A DNA stretch of 64,000 bases, from the NCBI RefSeq assembly GCF_002874775.1, contig NZ_CP020991.1, positions 1,927,225-1,991,224 of the forward strand. The letters run 5' to 3'. Source of the DNA: Monoglobus pectinilyticus (GTDB lineage: Bacteria; Bacillota; Clostridia; Monoglobales; Monoglobaceae). Below, in pieces: positions 7,375 to 17,322 of the stretch (the stretch's first letter is position 1; the number at the start of each line of letters is the position of its first letter). The translations under genes were made by a program, and so were the position numbers. A model generated the notes under the pieces. The model did not search any database. It was not told where the DNA came from and was given only the letters and a program-made list of their open reading frames with translations.

Positions 7375-8409
7375 TTAAGCCATAATTACTATTTGATTTT
7401 CAGAATTCATAAGATATATAATCAAATATTGGTTACCATTTTCGTATACAACATAGGAATCTTTGCCTTGAGCGTCAAACTTTGTCTGTGAGTATCCGGC
7501 GTTTTTTAAAGCATCAAGATACTTGTTATAAGCGTCCATATCCATTTCATATTTATAGTAAGTATTGCCGCTGTTATCAGTCTCTGAAGCTGTCATAGTT
7601 TTTCCGGTAACACTTTCAAATTTGGGTATAGTAGACTTTGCATAGAATTCATATGTTCCGTCTCCGGTCGGCCACTCGTAATCTTTGCTTGAAGCGGAAT
7701 TGCCGTTTCTGTCGGTTGGAAGAGGATCGCTCACCTGTCCGCCTGAACCGCCGTTATTTCCGTTTCCATAACCGCCGCCGTTGTTCCCGGGAGTTCCGTT
7801 GTTTCCGTTTCCATAACCGCCGTTGCCGCCTGAACCATTATTATTTCCGTATCCTTTATAACCGCCGCCGGAATCACCGCCGCTGCCATTGTTGTTTCCG
7901 TTTCCATAGTTATAACCGCCGCCGTATTTACCGAAATAATCACCGTATTGATTAAAAAAGTCACCATATTCGTCATAGCCGCCGCTGTCCGGGATGTTTC
8001 CATAATTATGGGCGCCGTACTGTTGATGAACACGGTTATCTTGTGCGCCATATCTTTGGGTTTTAAAAGTGCTGTAGACAGAAAATCCAATAAACACCAA
8101 AACAACTGCAAGAGATATAGCGGCAATCGGTATAGTTATTTCTCTGCCCCACAGTTTTTTATGATTATTTGGCTGATAAGAAATAGGTTGTTCAATGTAT
8201 CCGTTCTGTGCCTGTGTAACTCCCAAATTGTAAGCCGCATTAGTAAACGGACTTTCTGTATTTTCGATAGGGTCATTATTGCTTTGATATGTGGTGCTGT
8301 CCTTCGAATAAGAGCTTTGTTCCTTTTCGTCAGATCTTGCTATTGTGCCGCATGCGTCGCAATATTTGGCGTCATCCGGTAATTTCTTTCCGCAATTACT
8401 GCAAAACAT
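7375..8409 (-). CDS. Zinc-ribbon membrane protein with Gly/Asn/Tyr-rich linker
   Basis: 344 residues from the ATG at 8409, chosen over a GTG three codons upstream because GGAGTGAGG is better placed. The N-terminus is a four-Cys zinc ribbon (CSNCGKKL...YCDACG). Next come a polar stretch, one membrane helix (IPIAAISLAVVLVFIGFSV), a long low-complexity region built from GGYGNGNN-type repeats, and a C-terminal domain of about 110 residues (PTGDGTYEFYAKS... to YLIIYLMNSENQIVIMA). The layout suggests a cytoplasmic zinc ribbon and an external C-terminal domain joined by a flexible spacer. No function is recognised. A similar zinc ribbon plus GY-rich plus helix build occurs in the gene at 27026. Confidence 0.75.
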   Translation of the reverse strand: MFCSNCGKKLPDDAKYCDACGTIARSDEKEQSSYSKDSTTYQSNNDPIENTESPFTNAAYNLGVTQAQNGYIEQPISYQPNNHKKLWGREITIPIAAISLAVVLVFIGFSVYSTFKTQRYGAQDNRVHQQYGAHNYGNIPDSGGYDEYGDFFNQYGDYFGKYGGGYNYGNGNNNGSGGDSGGGYKGYGNNNGSGGNGGYGNGNNGTPGNNGGGYGNGNNGGSGGQVSDPLPTDRNGNSASSKDYEWPTGDGTYEFYAKSTIPKFESVTGKTMTASETDNSGNTYYKYEMDMDAYNKYLDALKNAGYSQTKFDAQGKDSYVVYENGNQYLIIYLMNSENQIVIMA

Positions 8410-8543
8410 TATCCTCACTCCGTTCTAATTTATTTAATAATATTCAAGTTTATTAAAAATCTTTCTTATAAAATAATTATAGCATCTTTTATCTAGGAAT
8501 GATTACATAATTGTTAATAAATTATTATATTTTTTAGAAATAA

Positions 8544-10475
8544 TTATACTATTGACGCGCCGCTTTGGATATCATCAAGCGTTGAGGTTAAAACCAATTT
8601 ACCGTCGTGTTCGGCCGACAGTATCATTCCGTTTGACTCTAAACCCATCATTTTGCGCGGAGGAAAATTTGCAATGAAGAGCAGATTCTTCCCAATAAGG
8701 TCTTCAGGTTTATAATATTTTGCTATTCCGGATAATATTTGTCTTGTCTCGCCTCCGCATTCCAGTTCAAATCTGAGTAATTTGGAGGATTTAGGAACTT
8801 TTTCGCAAACTTTAACTTTGCCGACTCTTATATCTAGTTTTTCAAAGTCATCGAAGGTTACCGGTTCTTTAAACGGTTCAATTTCAGGTTGAGTTTCCTG
8901 TTCTGCACCGAATTCTTCAGTAAGTTCTTCAAGTTTTTTATCCAAATCTATTCTGGCAAATATAGGCGAGGCTTCTGAGACCTTGGTTCCGGGTTTAGTT
9001 GCTCCGAAGTTTTTAAGGCTTGCGTATGACAACTCGTCAGCACCGGTTTGTTTTGCTATTGCAGAGGCAGTATCAGGCAGGAAGGGCTGTAGAAGAGATG
9101 TGATATATCTTATCGCTTCTATAAGATTGTACATTACAGTTTTTAGAGTTTCTTTTCCTTCGTCTGTTTTTGCAAGTATCCATGGTGTTGTTTCATCAAT
9201 GTATTTGTTAGAACGGTCAACTATTTTCCAAATTTGGTCAAGACTGTCTGAAACTCTCAGTGTATCCATAGTTTTGACGATTTTTTCACTGCATTCTATG
9301 CAAGTATTTGAAAGTGAACTGTCAAAATCAGTACTGTTGCCGGGAGCGGGTATAATACCTTCGAAATATTTATTCACCATTGATACAGTTCTGTTCACGA
9401 GATTGCCGAGTGTATTGGCAAGATCAGAATTATATCTGTTTATTAAAATTTCATAGGTTATAGTTCCATCCTGAGCGTATGGCATTTCGTGGAGCAGATA
9501 GTATCTTACTGCGTCAACACCAAAATGTTTTACTAAATCGTCAGCATAAATTACGTTGCCTATAGATTTGCTCATCTTATCTTCACCGTTTAAAAGCCAG
9601 GGGTGGCCGAATACTTGTTTAGGAAGTTCAAGACCTAAGGCCATTAAAATAATAGGCCAGTATATTGTGTGGAACCTTAATATATCCTTACCGATTATAT
9701 GGACGTCGGCAGGCCAATACTTGCTGAACTCAGGCGAACTTTCATCGCCGCGGTAGCCTATAGCGGTGATATAGTTGGTAAGTGCGTCAAGCCACACGTA
9801 TACGACATGTTTTTCGTCAAATGAAACCGGTATTCCCCAGTCAAAACTGGTTCTGGAAACGCAGAGATCCTGAAGACCGGGTTTTAAAAAGTTATTTACC
9901 ATCTCTTTTTTGCGTGATTCAGGCTGAATGAAGTTTGGGTTTTCTTCTATATGCTTCATTAAGCGGTCCTGGTAATTACTCATTTTGAAGAAATAAGCTT
10001 CCTCGTCTTGTTTATGAACTTCGCGTCCGCAGTCCGGGCACTTACCGTCAACTAACTGAGTATCTGTCCAGAATGATTCGCATGGAGTGCAGTACCAGCC
10101 TTCGTATCTGCTTTTATATATATCGCCTTGGTCATAAAGTTTTTTAAATATTTTCTGAACAGTTTCGACATGATAGCCGTCAGTAGTTCTAATAAATTTA
10201 TCATAGCTTGCATTCATAAGATCCCAAATTTTTTTAATTTCACCGGCAACACGGTCAACATATTCTTTTGGGGTTATTCCCTCAGCTTCAGCCAGCTCCT
10301 GTATTTTTTGTCCGTGTTCATCGGTTCCGGTACAGAAACAGACGTCATAGCCCATATATCTTTTAAAGCGGGCAATAGCGTCGGTCAACACAACTTCATA
10401 TGTGTTTCCGATATGGGGTTTTCTTGAGGTATAAGCGATAGCGGTAGTTATATAATATTTTTCTTTATCACACAT
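8544..10475 (-). CDS. metG: Methionyl-tRNA synthetase
   Basis: 643 residues. A class I synthetase charging tRNA-Met in the cytoplasm. Visible motifs are HIGN (residues 21-24), KMSKS (300-304) and a zinc-binding knuckle with Cys129, 132, 146 and 149. After the anticodon-binding helices comes an acidic linker and a C-terminal tRNA-binding OB-fold domain (from about residue 535: FDDFEKLDIRVGKV, NLLFIANFPPRKMMG). That domain is the dimerising form typical of Firmicutes. AAGGAGAG precedes the ATG. It is the last gene of a minus-strand run behind ruvA and ruvB, 53 bases after ruvB. Confidence 0.97.
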   Translation of the reverse strand: MCDKEKYYITTAIAYTSRKPHIGNTYEVVLTDAIARFKRYMGYDVCFCTGTDEHGQKIQELAEAEGITPKEYVDRVAGEIKKIWDLMNASYDKFIRTTDGYHVETVQKIFKKLYDQGDIYKSRYEGWYCTPCESFWTDTQLVDGKCPDCGREVHKQDEEAYFFKMSNYQDRLMKHIEENPNFIQPESRKKEMVNNFLKPGLQDLCVSRTSFDWGIPVSFDEKHVVYVWLDALTNYITAIGYRGDESSPEFSKYWPADVHIIGKDILRFHTIYWPIILMALGLELPKQVFGHPWLLNGEDKMSKSIGNVIYADDLVKHFGVDAVRYYLLHEMPYAQDGTITYEILINRYNSDLANTLGNLVNRTVSMVNKYFEGIIPAPGNSTDFDSSLSNTCIECSEKIVKTMDTLRVSDSLDQIWKIVDRSNKYIDETTPWILAKTDEGKETLKTVMYNLIEAIRYITSLLQPFLPDTASAIAKQTGADELSYASLKNFGATKPGTKVSEASPIFARIDLDKKLEELTEEFGAEQETQPEIEPFKEPVTFDDFEKLDIRVGKVKVCEKVPKSSKLLRFELECGGETRQILSGIAKYYKPEDLIGKNLLFIANFPPRKMMGLESNGMILSAEHDGKLVLTSTLDDIQSGASIV

Positions 10476-10528
10476 TATAAATCTCTCCTTAAGTTTATTG
10501 ATAAATATAGGATAGACGGTCTATCAAT

Positions 10529-11548
10529 CTATCGGTCACCGAAGGGTATACCGAAATGTTCGTACGCGGAAGGAGTGACAACTCTTCCCCTGGGAGTGCG
10601 GTTAATAAAACCAATCTGCATCAAATAAGGTTCATAAACATCCTCTATAGTATCAGTTTCTTCACCGATTGTTGCAGCTAGTGTTTCAACTCCAACAGGT
10701 CCGCCTCCGTACTGATTGATAACCGTCAAAAGCATTCGTTTATCTATTGCGTCAAGCCCATGGTCATCAATTTCCATCTTATTCAATGCGTGGTCAGCCA
10801 GTTCTTTGGATATAACGCCGTCTTGGCTTAGCTGGGCGAAATCGCGGACTCTTTTCAGCAATCTGTTGGCTATTCGCGGAGTTCCGCGTGACCGCCTTGC
10901 AATTTCAGATGCGCCCTCATCGTCTATATCTATATTCAAAATACTTGCACTTCTTTTAATAATAGTTTTCAGTTCATTTGGTTTATACATCTCAAGACGG
11001 CTGATAACGCCGAACCTGTCTCTTAGCGGAGCCGCCAAAGCACCGGCTTTGGTTGTTGCGCCAATAAGAGTGAACTTAGGAAGGTCAAGCCGTATGGAGC
11101 GTGCGGACGGACCTTTTCCTATTATTATATCGAGAGCGTAATCTTCCATAGCCGGATATAATATTTCTTCCACACTTCTGCTCATTCGGTGTATTTCGTC
11201 AACAAATAATATGTCGTCCTGTGAAAGATTGGTGAGCAGAGCCGCTAAGTCGCCCGGTTTTTCTATAGCGGGACCGGAGGTAATGCGTATGTTAACACCC
11301 ATTTCATTTGCGATTATGCCTGCAAGAGTGGTTTTGCCAAGCCCCGGCGGCCCGTACAGAAGAACATGGTCAAGAGGTTCTCCCCGCATTTTTGCAGCCT
11401 CAATAAAGACTTTAAGGTTCTCTTTTGCTTTTGTTTGCCCGATATATTCTGAAAGAATTTTAGGTCTGAGCGTGTATTCAATTTCAGTGTCGGCATTGGT
11501 TTCCCCGGTGGAAACTATGCGTTCTTCGTTACTGTCAGTTATTGCCAT
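10529..11548 (-). CDS. ruvB: Holliday junction branch migration ATPase RuvB
   Basis: 339 residues from the ATG at 11548; a GTG three codons further upstream is an alternative. An AAA+ motor that drives branch migration with RuvA. Walker A is GPPGLGKT, Walker B is [10 protein letters not shown], and sensor 1 is [11 protein letters not shown]. The C-terminal winged helix carries [17 protein letters not shown] and ends with TPRGRVVT. Length fits the family. It follows ruvA by about 70 bases in the same direction. Confidence 0.97.
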   Translation of the reverse strand: MAITDSNEERIVSTGETNADTEIEYTLRPKILSEYIGQTKAKENLKVFIEAAKMRGEPLDHVLLYGPPGLGKTTLAGIIANEMGVNIRITSGPAIEKPGDLAALLTNLSQDDILFVDEIHRMSRSVEEILYPAMEDYALDIIIGKGPSARSIRLDLPKFTLIGATTKAGALAAPLRDRFGVISRLEMYKPNELKTIIKRSASILNIDIDDEGASEIARRSRGTPRIANRLLKRVRDFAQLSQDGVISKELADHALNKMEIDDHGLDAIDKRMLLTVINQYGGGPVGVETLAATIGEETDTIEDVYEPYLMQIGFINRTPRGRVVTPSAYEHFGIPFGDR

Positions 11549-11619
11549 ATGTTTCACTCGTTTCTTTATTCATCATGTCGGTTTATGTGTTTGTTATGTT
11601 AGTATAACCGTTCAGTATA

Positions 11620-12210
11620 CTAAAGTAGGTTTTTTAATCCATATTTTATCATTTCTTCGGCAGACCCTGTTGCTCCTTTCAGTGCTCTGCGGGCTTCTTC
11701 AGGAGAGTACCCAAGAACCACCAAAGCCGATACGGCCTCGTTATCGTCAACCATTTCGGGAGAGAATATTTCTTCAGCCGGCATATCGGATATGTCTGCA
11801 TCTTTAAATTTATCTTTAAGCTCGAGAATGAGACGCTTTGCGCCTTTTGGTCCTAAACCTGGCGTGTTTTTAGCTAGATATTGAGCGTCATCGGTCACAA
11901 CAGTAAGAGCAAATTTTGAGGGAGATATATTAGATAACAAATTAGCGGCGGTTTTAGCGCCTATTCCGCTTACTCCCAAAACCATTTCAAAAATATTTTT
12001 TTCCTCCTGTGTGGCAAATCCATATAATGATAATATATCAGATGTTGTTTTTATATTCAAATAGGTGTATAACTTCGCTTTTGACCCGATTTCACCCAAA
12101 GCTTCCAGCGAGGGGCGGGTGGAATATATTCTATATCCTATGCCTCCGGTTTCTATTACTGCAAAGCTGTCAGTTTTTAATGCCAGTTTTCCTTCAATAT
12201 AATGGAACAT
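11620..12210 (-). CDS. ruvA: Holliday junction DNA-binding protein RuvA
   Basis: 196 residues, the normal RuvA length. The N-terminal OB fold starts MFHYIEGKLA. Tandem helix-hairpin-helix motifs (LGVSGIGAKTAANLL and TPGLGPKGAKRLILEL) bind the junction. The C-terminal third domain (LVVLGYSPEEARRAL) contacts RuvB. First gene of the ruvA-ruvB-metG run. The ribosome binding site (GGCAGGAT) is moderate. Confidence 0.96.
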   Translation of the reverse strand: MFHYIEGKLALKTDSFAVIETGGIGYRIYSTRPSLEALGEIGSKAKLYTYLNIKTTSDILSLYGFATQEEKNIFEMVLGVSGIGAKTAANLLSNISPSKFALTVVTDDAQYLAKNTPGLGPKGAKRLILELKDKFKDADISDMPAEEIFSPEMVDDNEAVSALVVLGYSPEEARRALKGATGSAEEMIKYGLKNLL

Positions 12211-12251
12211 AATTATCCTGCCTAATCTTTAAAATTATTTGCATAAATTTA

Positions 12252-12280
12252 ATTATAACAAATATTTCAGTCTTTAGCAA
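12252..12280 (-). promoter_or_regulatory. Promoter of the ruvA-ruvB-metG run
   Basis: On the minus strand: TTGCTA (12280-12275), 17-base spacer, perfect TATAAT (12257-12252). About 35 bases of leader precede the ruvA start. Confidence 0.55.
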
Positions 12281-12457
12281 GCCCAAATTACACAGTTTTA
12301 TGTCTGTAAAGAGAAAGATACTTGTTTGGATTGTTCTTGATAAAATGAGGGCTAATTTTATGTTTTAAAAAAATTACAAAACGGGTTTTGATTTGTTAAA
12401 ATGGCAAATTTACAGATAAAACCAGCGGTTTTTCGGTATTATATAGAGTGGTTTCAC

Positions 12458-12486
12458 TTGACAAATTTGAGTAAATGCTGTAAAAT
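12458..12486 (+). promoter_or_regulatory. Promoter of the first SLH/CE8 gene
   Basis: TTGACA (12458-12463), 17-base spacer, TAAAAT (12481-12486). The promoter of the second SLH/CE8 gene at 17198 has the same two hexamers and spacing, with shared bases inside the spacer (A, then GAGT). That suggests joint regulation. The leader is about 150 bases. Upstream, 12281-12457 is AT-rich with nothing recognised. Confidence 0.7.
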
Positions 12487-12493
12487 AACACAT

Positions 12494-12531
12494 GCAGTTT
12501 TTGTCTTTTGAGTGTAAAAAGACAATGCTGC
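12494..12531 (+). other. Hairpin at the 5' end of the SLH/CE8 transcript
   Basis: TTGTCTTTT / AAAAGACAA pair around a 6-base loop, extended by GCAG / CTGC outside. The structure would form at the very start of the mRNA. It lacks a T-run and is not a terminator. A role in transcript stability or leader control is only inference, and no riboswitch class is recognised. Confidence 0.45.
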
Positions 12532-12640
12532 CTTAAAAGTTAAAATAATTAATTTATATAAGCATAGCAGGAGTAAACAGATTGTTTTTAAGTTAGAGGG
12601 ATTGTATATTCTTGCTTTGACTACAACAAGGAGGGTTTAA

Positions 12641-15600
12641 ATGAAAACCTTAAAGAGAACATTAGCAATGGTGTTAGCTTTGGCAATGGTTCTGACAGCT
12701 ATGGGTGTGACTGTCGTTTCAGCGGCGTCATACAGTGATACGCAGGGGCATTGGGCAGAAAGCTACATAAACACATGGTCAGACAATGGAGTTATACAGG
12801 GCGACGGAGGTTATTTCAGACCTGACGACGCTATCACGCGTGCTGAAGTAGCTCAAGTAACTCAAAACGTGATAAGTTATGTTAATAAGGCTGCCAATAC
12901 ATTTACTGATGTATCTGCATCAGATTGGTATGCTGACGCTATATTGAAACTGGCAGCTGCCGGAGCTCTCACGGGAAATGGTGATGGAACTATGTCTCCA
13001 AACAACTATATGACGCGTGAAGAGGCAATGACAATGCTTGCCCGTGCATATGGACTCACAGTTGAGAATTCACAGGCCGGTATTACCCAGTATGCTGATT
13101 ATCAGAATATTTCTGATTATGCAACAGGATATGTTGGAGCCATGACAGCTGAAAGTTATGTCGGCGGTTATGAAGACGGAACCATTCGTCCTAAGGATTA
13201 TATCTCCAGAGCGGAGTTTGTTAAGATTCTTGACAATATGATAAAGCTTTATATTACCGAGCCTGGTTCATACGGAAGCCAGTACGTCGGCGGTTTGGTT
13301 ATGATTAAGACAGGCGGAGTTACCTTAAGCGGTATTATCGCTAAGGGAATGGTAGTATCACCTCAGGTAAACGGAGATGTTACTATTATGGGTTCTCAGG
13401 TTTCAGGAAATATTATAAACTTGTCTTCAACAGCTAACGTTACATCTAATTCAGGAAATGTTGTAAGCCCTAACGCTTCAAGCAATCCTAATGTAATTAT
13501 TAACGGAAACAATGGCGGAAGCAATTCAGGCGGAGGAACAAGCGCAAACACTGTTACTGTAAAATTTTATTACGGCGATAATTATGGTACAGTTAAAACA
13601 AAGAGTGTAACAAAAGGAAAGAAATTGTCTCAGAGTGCTATTCCTACTCCTAAAGAGAGTAACTGGGATGGTCTTTGGTATACTTCAAAAGCTGCAGCTG
13701 AAAAGTGCAGCGGTACAACATTTGACCCATCGGTTTCAGCTGTTAACAAAAATTATAATTTGTATGCAGGTCATATAAGCAGTTCTGATTTGACAGACGT
13801 TGAAATTGCGGTAGGTAATAAAACTGATTACGTTAACGTATATGTAGGCGATACATTAACGGCAGCAAATCTTGCTCCGGCAGCTGCTAAAAATTATGTT
13901 TCTTATCAGTGGTACAGAGCTTCAGAAAGCCATGGAACAGGTGAAAAAATTTCCGGCGCGACAAAGAGCTCATATACAGCCACTGAAGCTGATAAGGGCA
14001 AGTACTTGAAGGTAGTAGTTACAGGTGACGGAAATAAATATAATGGAACCATTTATGATGTTTCTTCATTAGTTTTGGCAAAGGATGCTCCTTCGGTATA
14101 TCCTGAAAGAGTTACAGTATCTTATGGAAACGACGCGTCAACCACCCTTACCCTCAGCGAAGGTATGAATGTAATCGGAGTTGCAGATGAGAGCGGAAAG
14201 ATGCTGAACGCTGAACAGTACACATATAATCAAGAAACTGGAAAGCTGACAATTTCGAAAGATTATTTTGCCGGATTAACAGATGGATTAAGTGCGTTCA
14301 CAATTATTGTATCTGAAGACGCTGTATACAACCCAATGTTTATGGTTTCTATTACCGGAGGTCCTACAGCAGGTCCAGTGCCGACAGAGGAACCGGAACC
14401 GACTGCTACTGTTAATCCTTCAGAACCTACAGAGGGACCGACAGAAGAGCCGGTAGCAACAGCAAGTCCTGAACCAACAGAAGGTCCGACGGAAGAGCCT
14501 GTAGTAACAGCAAGTCCTGAACCAACAGTAGGCCCGACGGAAGAGCCTGTAGTAACAGAAAGTCCTGAACCAACAGAAGGTCCGACAGAAGAACCTGTGG
14601 TAACAGAAAGTCCTGAACCAACAGAAGGTCCGACAGAAGAACCTGTGGTAACGGCAAGCCCTGAACCAACAGAAGGCCCGACGGAAGAGCCAGTGGTAAC
14701 ATCAAGCCCAGAACCAACAGAAGGCCCGACAGATGAACCTGTAGCAACAGCTACAGCAAGTCCTATTCCTTCGGAAGGTCCTACCTCTGGTCCTGTAACC
14801 AGTGAGGTTTGGAACTTTAATGACATTGCCGGCGGAACATCTTATAATACCGGTGATACAATAAGTAATGCAAACGGCAAAAATATCATAGTAAACGTTG
14901 CAGAAGCTGATACCATTATGCCAACTGTAAAAGTAAGAGCTGACGGGGATAATTACCTTGAGTTTAATGATACAACTACAGCAGGAACAGCAAAGCAGGA
15001 TGGTTGGTCTTATGCTGCAGAATCACCTATGGATGGAGATAGATTTACAGCTGAATTAGATTTCAAAAAAGGCGATACTTTAAAAGATACTATATTAATG
15101 AGATTTTTTGATACTAACAACGCTGATGCAAACAACACATATTCCAGCGACGGACGTGTGTTTGAACTTAAAACAGCCGATAAAGGAGCTCTTGCCATTG
15201 TTGACTATTTTTCAGTTGGTTCTGACAACAAGGCTGTAAGTGTACCAATAAGCGGATTTACTTATAGTCCGGATAAGTGGTATGGAGTAAAAGTAGAGTA
15301 TACAAAAGCTGACAATATAGTTTCTATCTATACAAAGAATGATGGTGAGGCAGATTATACGCTAAGAAGTTCAATTGAGCTTGGATATACAGGCGGAACT
15401 AAAAAAGTGGATACAGTGCCTCAGCTTGCAATAAATAAAGTTGGCGCATATACTCCCGGCGGAGGAAGCGCAGTTTTGGGCGTTGATAATATCGCATTCA
15501 AAACAAAAACATATATTCCTCAGGATATTAATGTAACAGGCAAAGCCTACACTATATTCTCAAATGATTTGAAAAACAGTCTTGAACCATATGACAATTC

Positions 15601-16930
15601 CATAAATGCTGTTTTGGCTTTCACAAAGTCCGGTGAGTCTGAACCGTACGCTACAGCTGTTCCTGACGCAGATGGTAACTATAACGTTTCACTGTTTACA
15701 GGAGAAACCTATGATGTATCTGTTATTAGCGGCGGAGATGGATATACTTTTTCTCCGAAGTCAACATCGTATAGTCTTCCGGTTGTAGTTGATGAGCCAA
15801 GCAAAAATGTTTTGTTTATGAAAAACAGAGAAGCGGTGCCATATGCTGATACTGTATATGTTGGATCTGACAAAGAGTATAAGGATATAAATCAGGCAAT
15901 GGCTTCAATCCGTACTATGACAGGCAGAGTTAATGAGGATTTAACTTCAAATCCTGTAACTATAGTTCTTGACCCTGGAACATATTATGGTCAGGTAATA
16001 GTTGATGTTCCTAATATCACAATTAAGAGTGCTGATGAATCGAATCCGGCAGTCGTATCAAATTATTATGGTATAGGATATGTTTATTACTCAATGGGCA
16101 GCAATAATTATTATGATGCTGATTGTGCAGCTGCAAAGGATACGAAGAATACTGCAACAAGATGGGGCGCTACTATTCGTATTACAGCGGATAATTTCCT
16201 GGCTGAGAATATTGATTTTGAAAATACATTTAATCAATATGTAACGGATGCTGAAATAGCTGACGGCGTTGAACCGGGCGGACCGGATAAAAAGAATTTT
16301 ACAAGAAAGAAAGGCACAAAAGTTACTATAAAAGACTCTACTGAAAGAGCTGCTGCTGTAGCAATTGATGCAGATAACGTGGAGTTCTACCGCTGCAAGA
16401 TGGTGTCAAGTCAGGATACTTTGTATACCGGCGGCACAGCTTATTTAAAGGAATGTGATATTTTGGGTAATACAGATTACATTTTTGGCGGTAACAGCGT
16501 AGTGTTTGAAAATTGTAATTTAACATGGTATGGTTACTCGGATAAGGCAAATGGCGGTTATATTTCAGCTTGTAAAACAAGTTCTGAAACTGACCCAGGA
16601 TACTTCTTCACAGGCTGTACAGTTAAGAACAGTAATATAAGCGGTATGAAATTTGCTCCCGGCGGTTTCGGAAGAAACTGGGGCGGTGCAAGATGCGCAG
16701 TTTTCTTTAATGACGTTACTTTAGACGGAGTCTCAAAACCGAACGGCTGGACAAAAATGGGCGGAGAGCTGAGTACATCGAAACTTTATGTTAACTATGT
16801 ACATAATATTAACAGCACTACAGATTTGACTGCTGATAGGGATAATCCAAATGATAAAGCAACAGAAATTCCAAGTCCTGAAGATTATTTTTATGGATGG
16901 ACTCCTGTTCATTATGTTGCAGCAAACTAA
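12641..16930 (+). CDS. SLH-anchored CE8 pectin methylesterase, multidomain
   Basis: 1429 residues. Signal peptide (1-29, ...VVSAA), then three SLH repeats (about 30-205) for binding secondary wall polymer. Next come a small beta-rich repeat (305-375), an Ig-like YQWYR domain (385-470), an X2-like domain (485-565) and a Pro/Thr/Glu linker of 16-residue repeats (about 572-708). A ~235-residue module (725-960) is also found in the PL11 lyase at 56976, followed by a carboxypeptidase-regulatory-like beta domain (965-1060). The C-terminal CE8 beta-helix has SSQDTLY (Q1258, D1259), NTDYIFGG (D1279) and GRNW (R1345), the expected catalytic set. It de-esterifies pectin outside the cell while held on the surface. 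AAGGAGGG precedes the ATG. Confidence 0.93.
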   Translation: MKTLKRTLAMVLALAMVLTAMGVTVVSAASYSDTQGHWAESYINTWSDNGVIQGDGGYFRPDDAITRAEVAQVTQNVISYVNKAANTFTDVSASDWYADAILKLAAAGALTGNGDGTMSPNNYMTREEAMTMLARAYGLTVENSQAGITQYADYQNISDYATGYVGAMTAESYVGGYEDGTIRPKDYISRAEFVKILDNMIKLYITEPGSYGSQYVGGLVMIKTGGVTLSGIIAKGMVVSPQVNGDVTIMGSQVSGNIINLSSTANVTSNSGNVVSPNASSNPNVIINGNNGGSNSGGGTSANTVTVKFYYGDNYGTVKTKSVTKGKKLSQSAIPTPKESNWDGLWYTSKAAAEKCSGTTFDPSVSAVNKNYNLYAGHISSSDLTDVEIAVGNKTDYVNVYVGDTLTAANLAPAAAKNYVSYQWYRASESHGTGEKISGATKSSYTATEADKGKYLKVVVTGDGNKYNGTIYDVSSLVLAKDAPSVYPERVTVSYGNDASTTLTLSEGMNVIGVADESGKMLNAEQYTYNQETGKLTISKDYFAGLTDGLSAFTIIVSEDAVYNPMFMVSITGGPTAGPVPTEEPEPTATVNPSEPTEGPTEEPVATASPEPTEGPTEEPVVTASPEPTVGPTEEPVVTESPEPTEGPTEEPVVTESPEPTEGPTEEPVVTASPEPTEGPTEEPVVTSSPEPTEGPTDEPVATATASPIPSEGPTSGPVTSEVWNFNDIAGGTSYNTGDTISNANGKNIIVNVAEADTIMPTVKVRADGDNYLEFNDTTTAGTAKQDGWSYAAESPMDGDRFTAELDFKKGDTLKDTILMRFFDTNNADANNTYSSDGRVFELKTADKGALAIVDYFSVGSDNKAVSVPISGFTYSPDKWYGVKVEYTKADNIVSIYTKNDGEADYTLRSSIELGYTGGTKKVDTVPQLAINKVGAYTPGGGSAVLGVDNIAFKTKTYIPQDINVTGKAYTIFSNDLKNSLEPYDNSINAVLAFTKSGESEPYATAVPDADGNYNVSLFTGETYDVSVISGGDGYTFSPKSTSYSLPVVVDEPSKNVLFMKNREAVPYADTVYVGSDKEYKDINQAMASIRTMTGRVNEDLTSNPVTIVLDPGTYYGQVIVDVPNITIKSADESNPAVVSNYYGIGYVYYSMGSNNYYDADCAAAKDTKNTATRWGATIRITADNFLAENIDFENTFNQYVTDAEIADGVEPGGPDKKNFTRKKGTKVTIKDSTERAAAVAIDADNVEFYRCKMVSSQDTLYTGGTAYLKECDILGNTDYIFGGNSVVFENCNLTWYGYSDKANGGYISACKTSSETDPGYFFTGCTVKNSNISGMKFAPGGFGRNWGGARCAVFFNDVTLDGVSKPNGWTKMGGELSTSKLYVNYVHNINSTTDLTADRDNPNDKATEIPSPEDYFYGWTPVHYVAAN
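14423..14764 (+). repeat. Seven 48-bp tandem repeats encoding a PT-rich linker
   Basis: In-frame repeats of a 16-residue unit close to EPTEGPTEEPVVTASP. The last copy is extended. The protein segment is an extended linker between the surface-anchoring half and the catalytic half of the enzyme. Near-identical DNA copies make the locus prone to length variation. Confidence 0.9.
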
Positions 16931-16970
16931 ACGTTTAATAAGATTTGAATTTTTATATTATATAAAGTAA

Positions 16971-17006
16971 CAAAAAAACGGTTGGAGCAATCCAATCGTT
17001 TTTTTA
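16971..17006 (+). terminator. Terminator after the first SLH/CE8 gene
   Basis: AACGGTTGGA-GCAA-TCCAATCGTT hairpin (10 bp with one G-T pair), A-run before and seven T after, about 45 bases past the stop codon. 17007-17197 is AT-rich and otherwise empty. Confidence 0.9.
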
Positions 17007-17197
17007 TTTGATGAACTATAATTAAATACATAAAATTTTTATTAAAAATAAAATAATAGACAGAATAATTGCGTTAATTATTTAACATCGTAGACAAAAA
17101 ACTACAGATATTTTATAATGAATTCAAATTTTTTTGCATGGTTTAACCTCGATGGCAAAAATACCGTTATTTTAAACAAAATATTACAATTATATAA

Positions 17198-17226
17198 TTG
17201 ACAACGAGTGCAAATTATAGTAAAAT
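17198..17226 (+). promoter_or_regulatory. Promoter of the second SLH/CE8 gene
   Basis: TTGACA (17198-17203), 17-base spacer, TAAAAT (17221-17226), matching the promoter of the paralogous gene upstream. Leader about 90 bases, AT-rich. Confidence 0.7.
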
Positions 17227-17322
17227 GTTTAATATATATGAAAGTGACTAAAGTTTTTTACAGATTTATTACCACATTTATTGAAAAATAATAATAAAAT
17301 ATAATAAGGAGGGGTTTTAGAT

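Noticed and set aside
14263-14826. 187-residue minus-strand reading frame rich in Gly/Ser/Val
   Set aside because: It is the reverse reading of the 48-bp PT-linker repeats of the CE8 gene.
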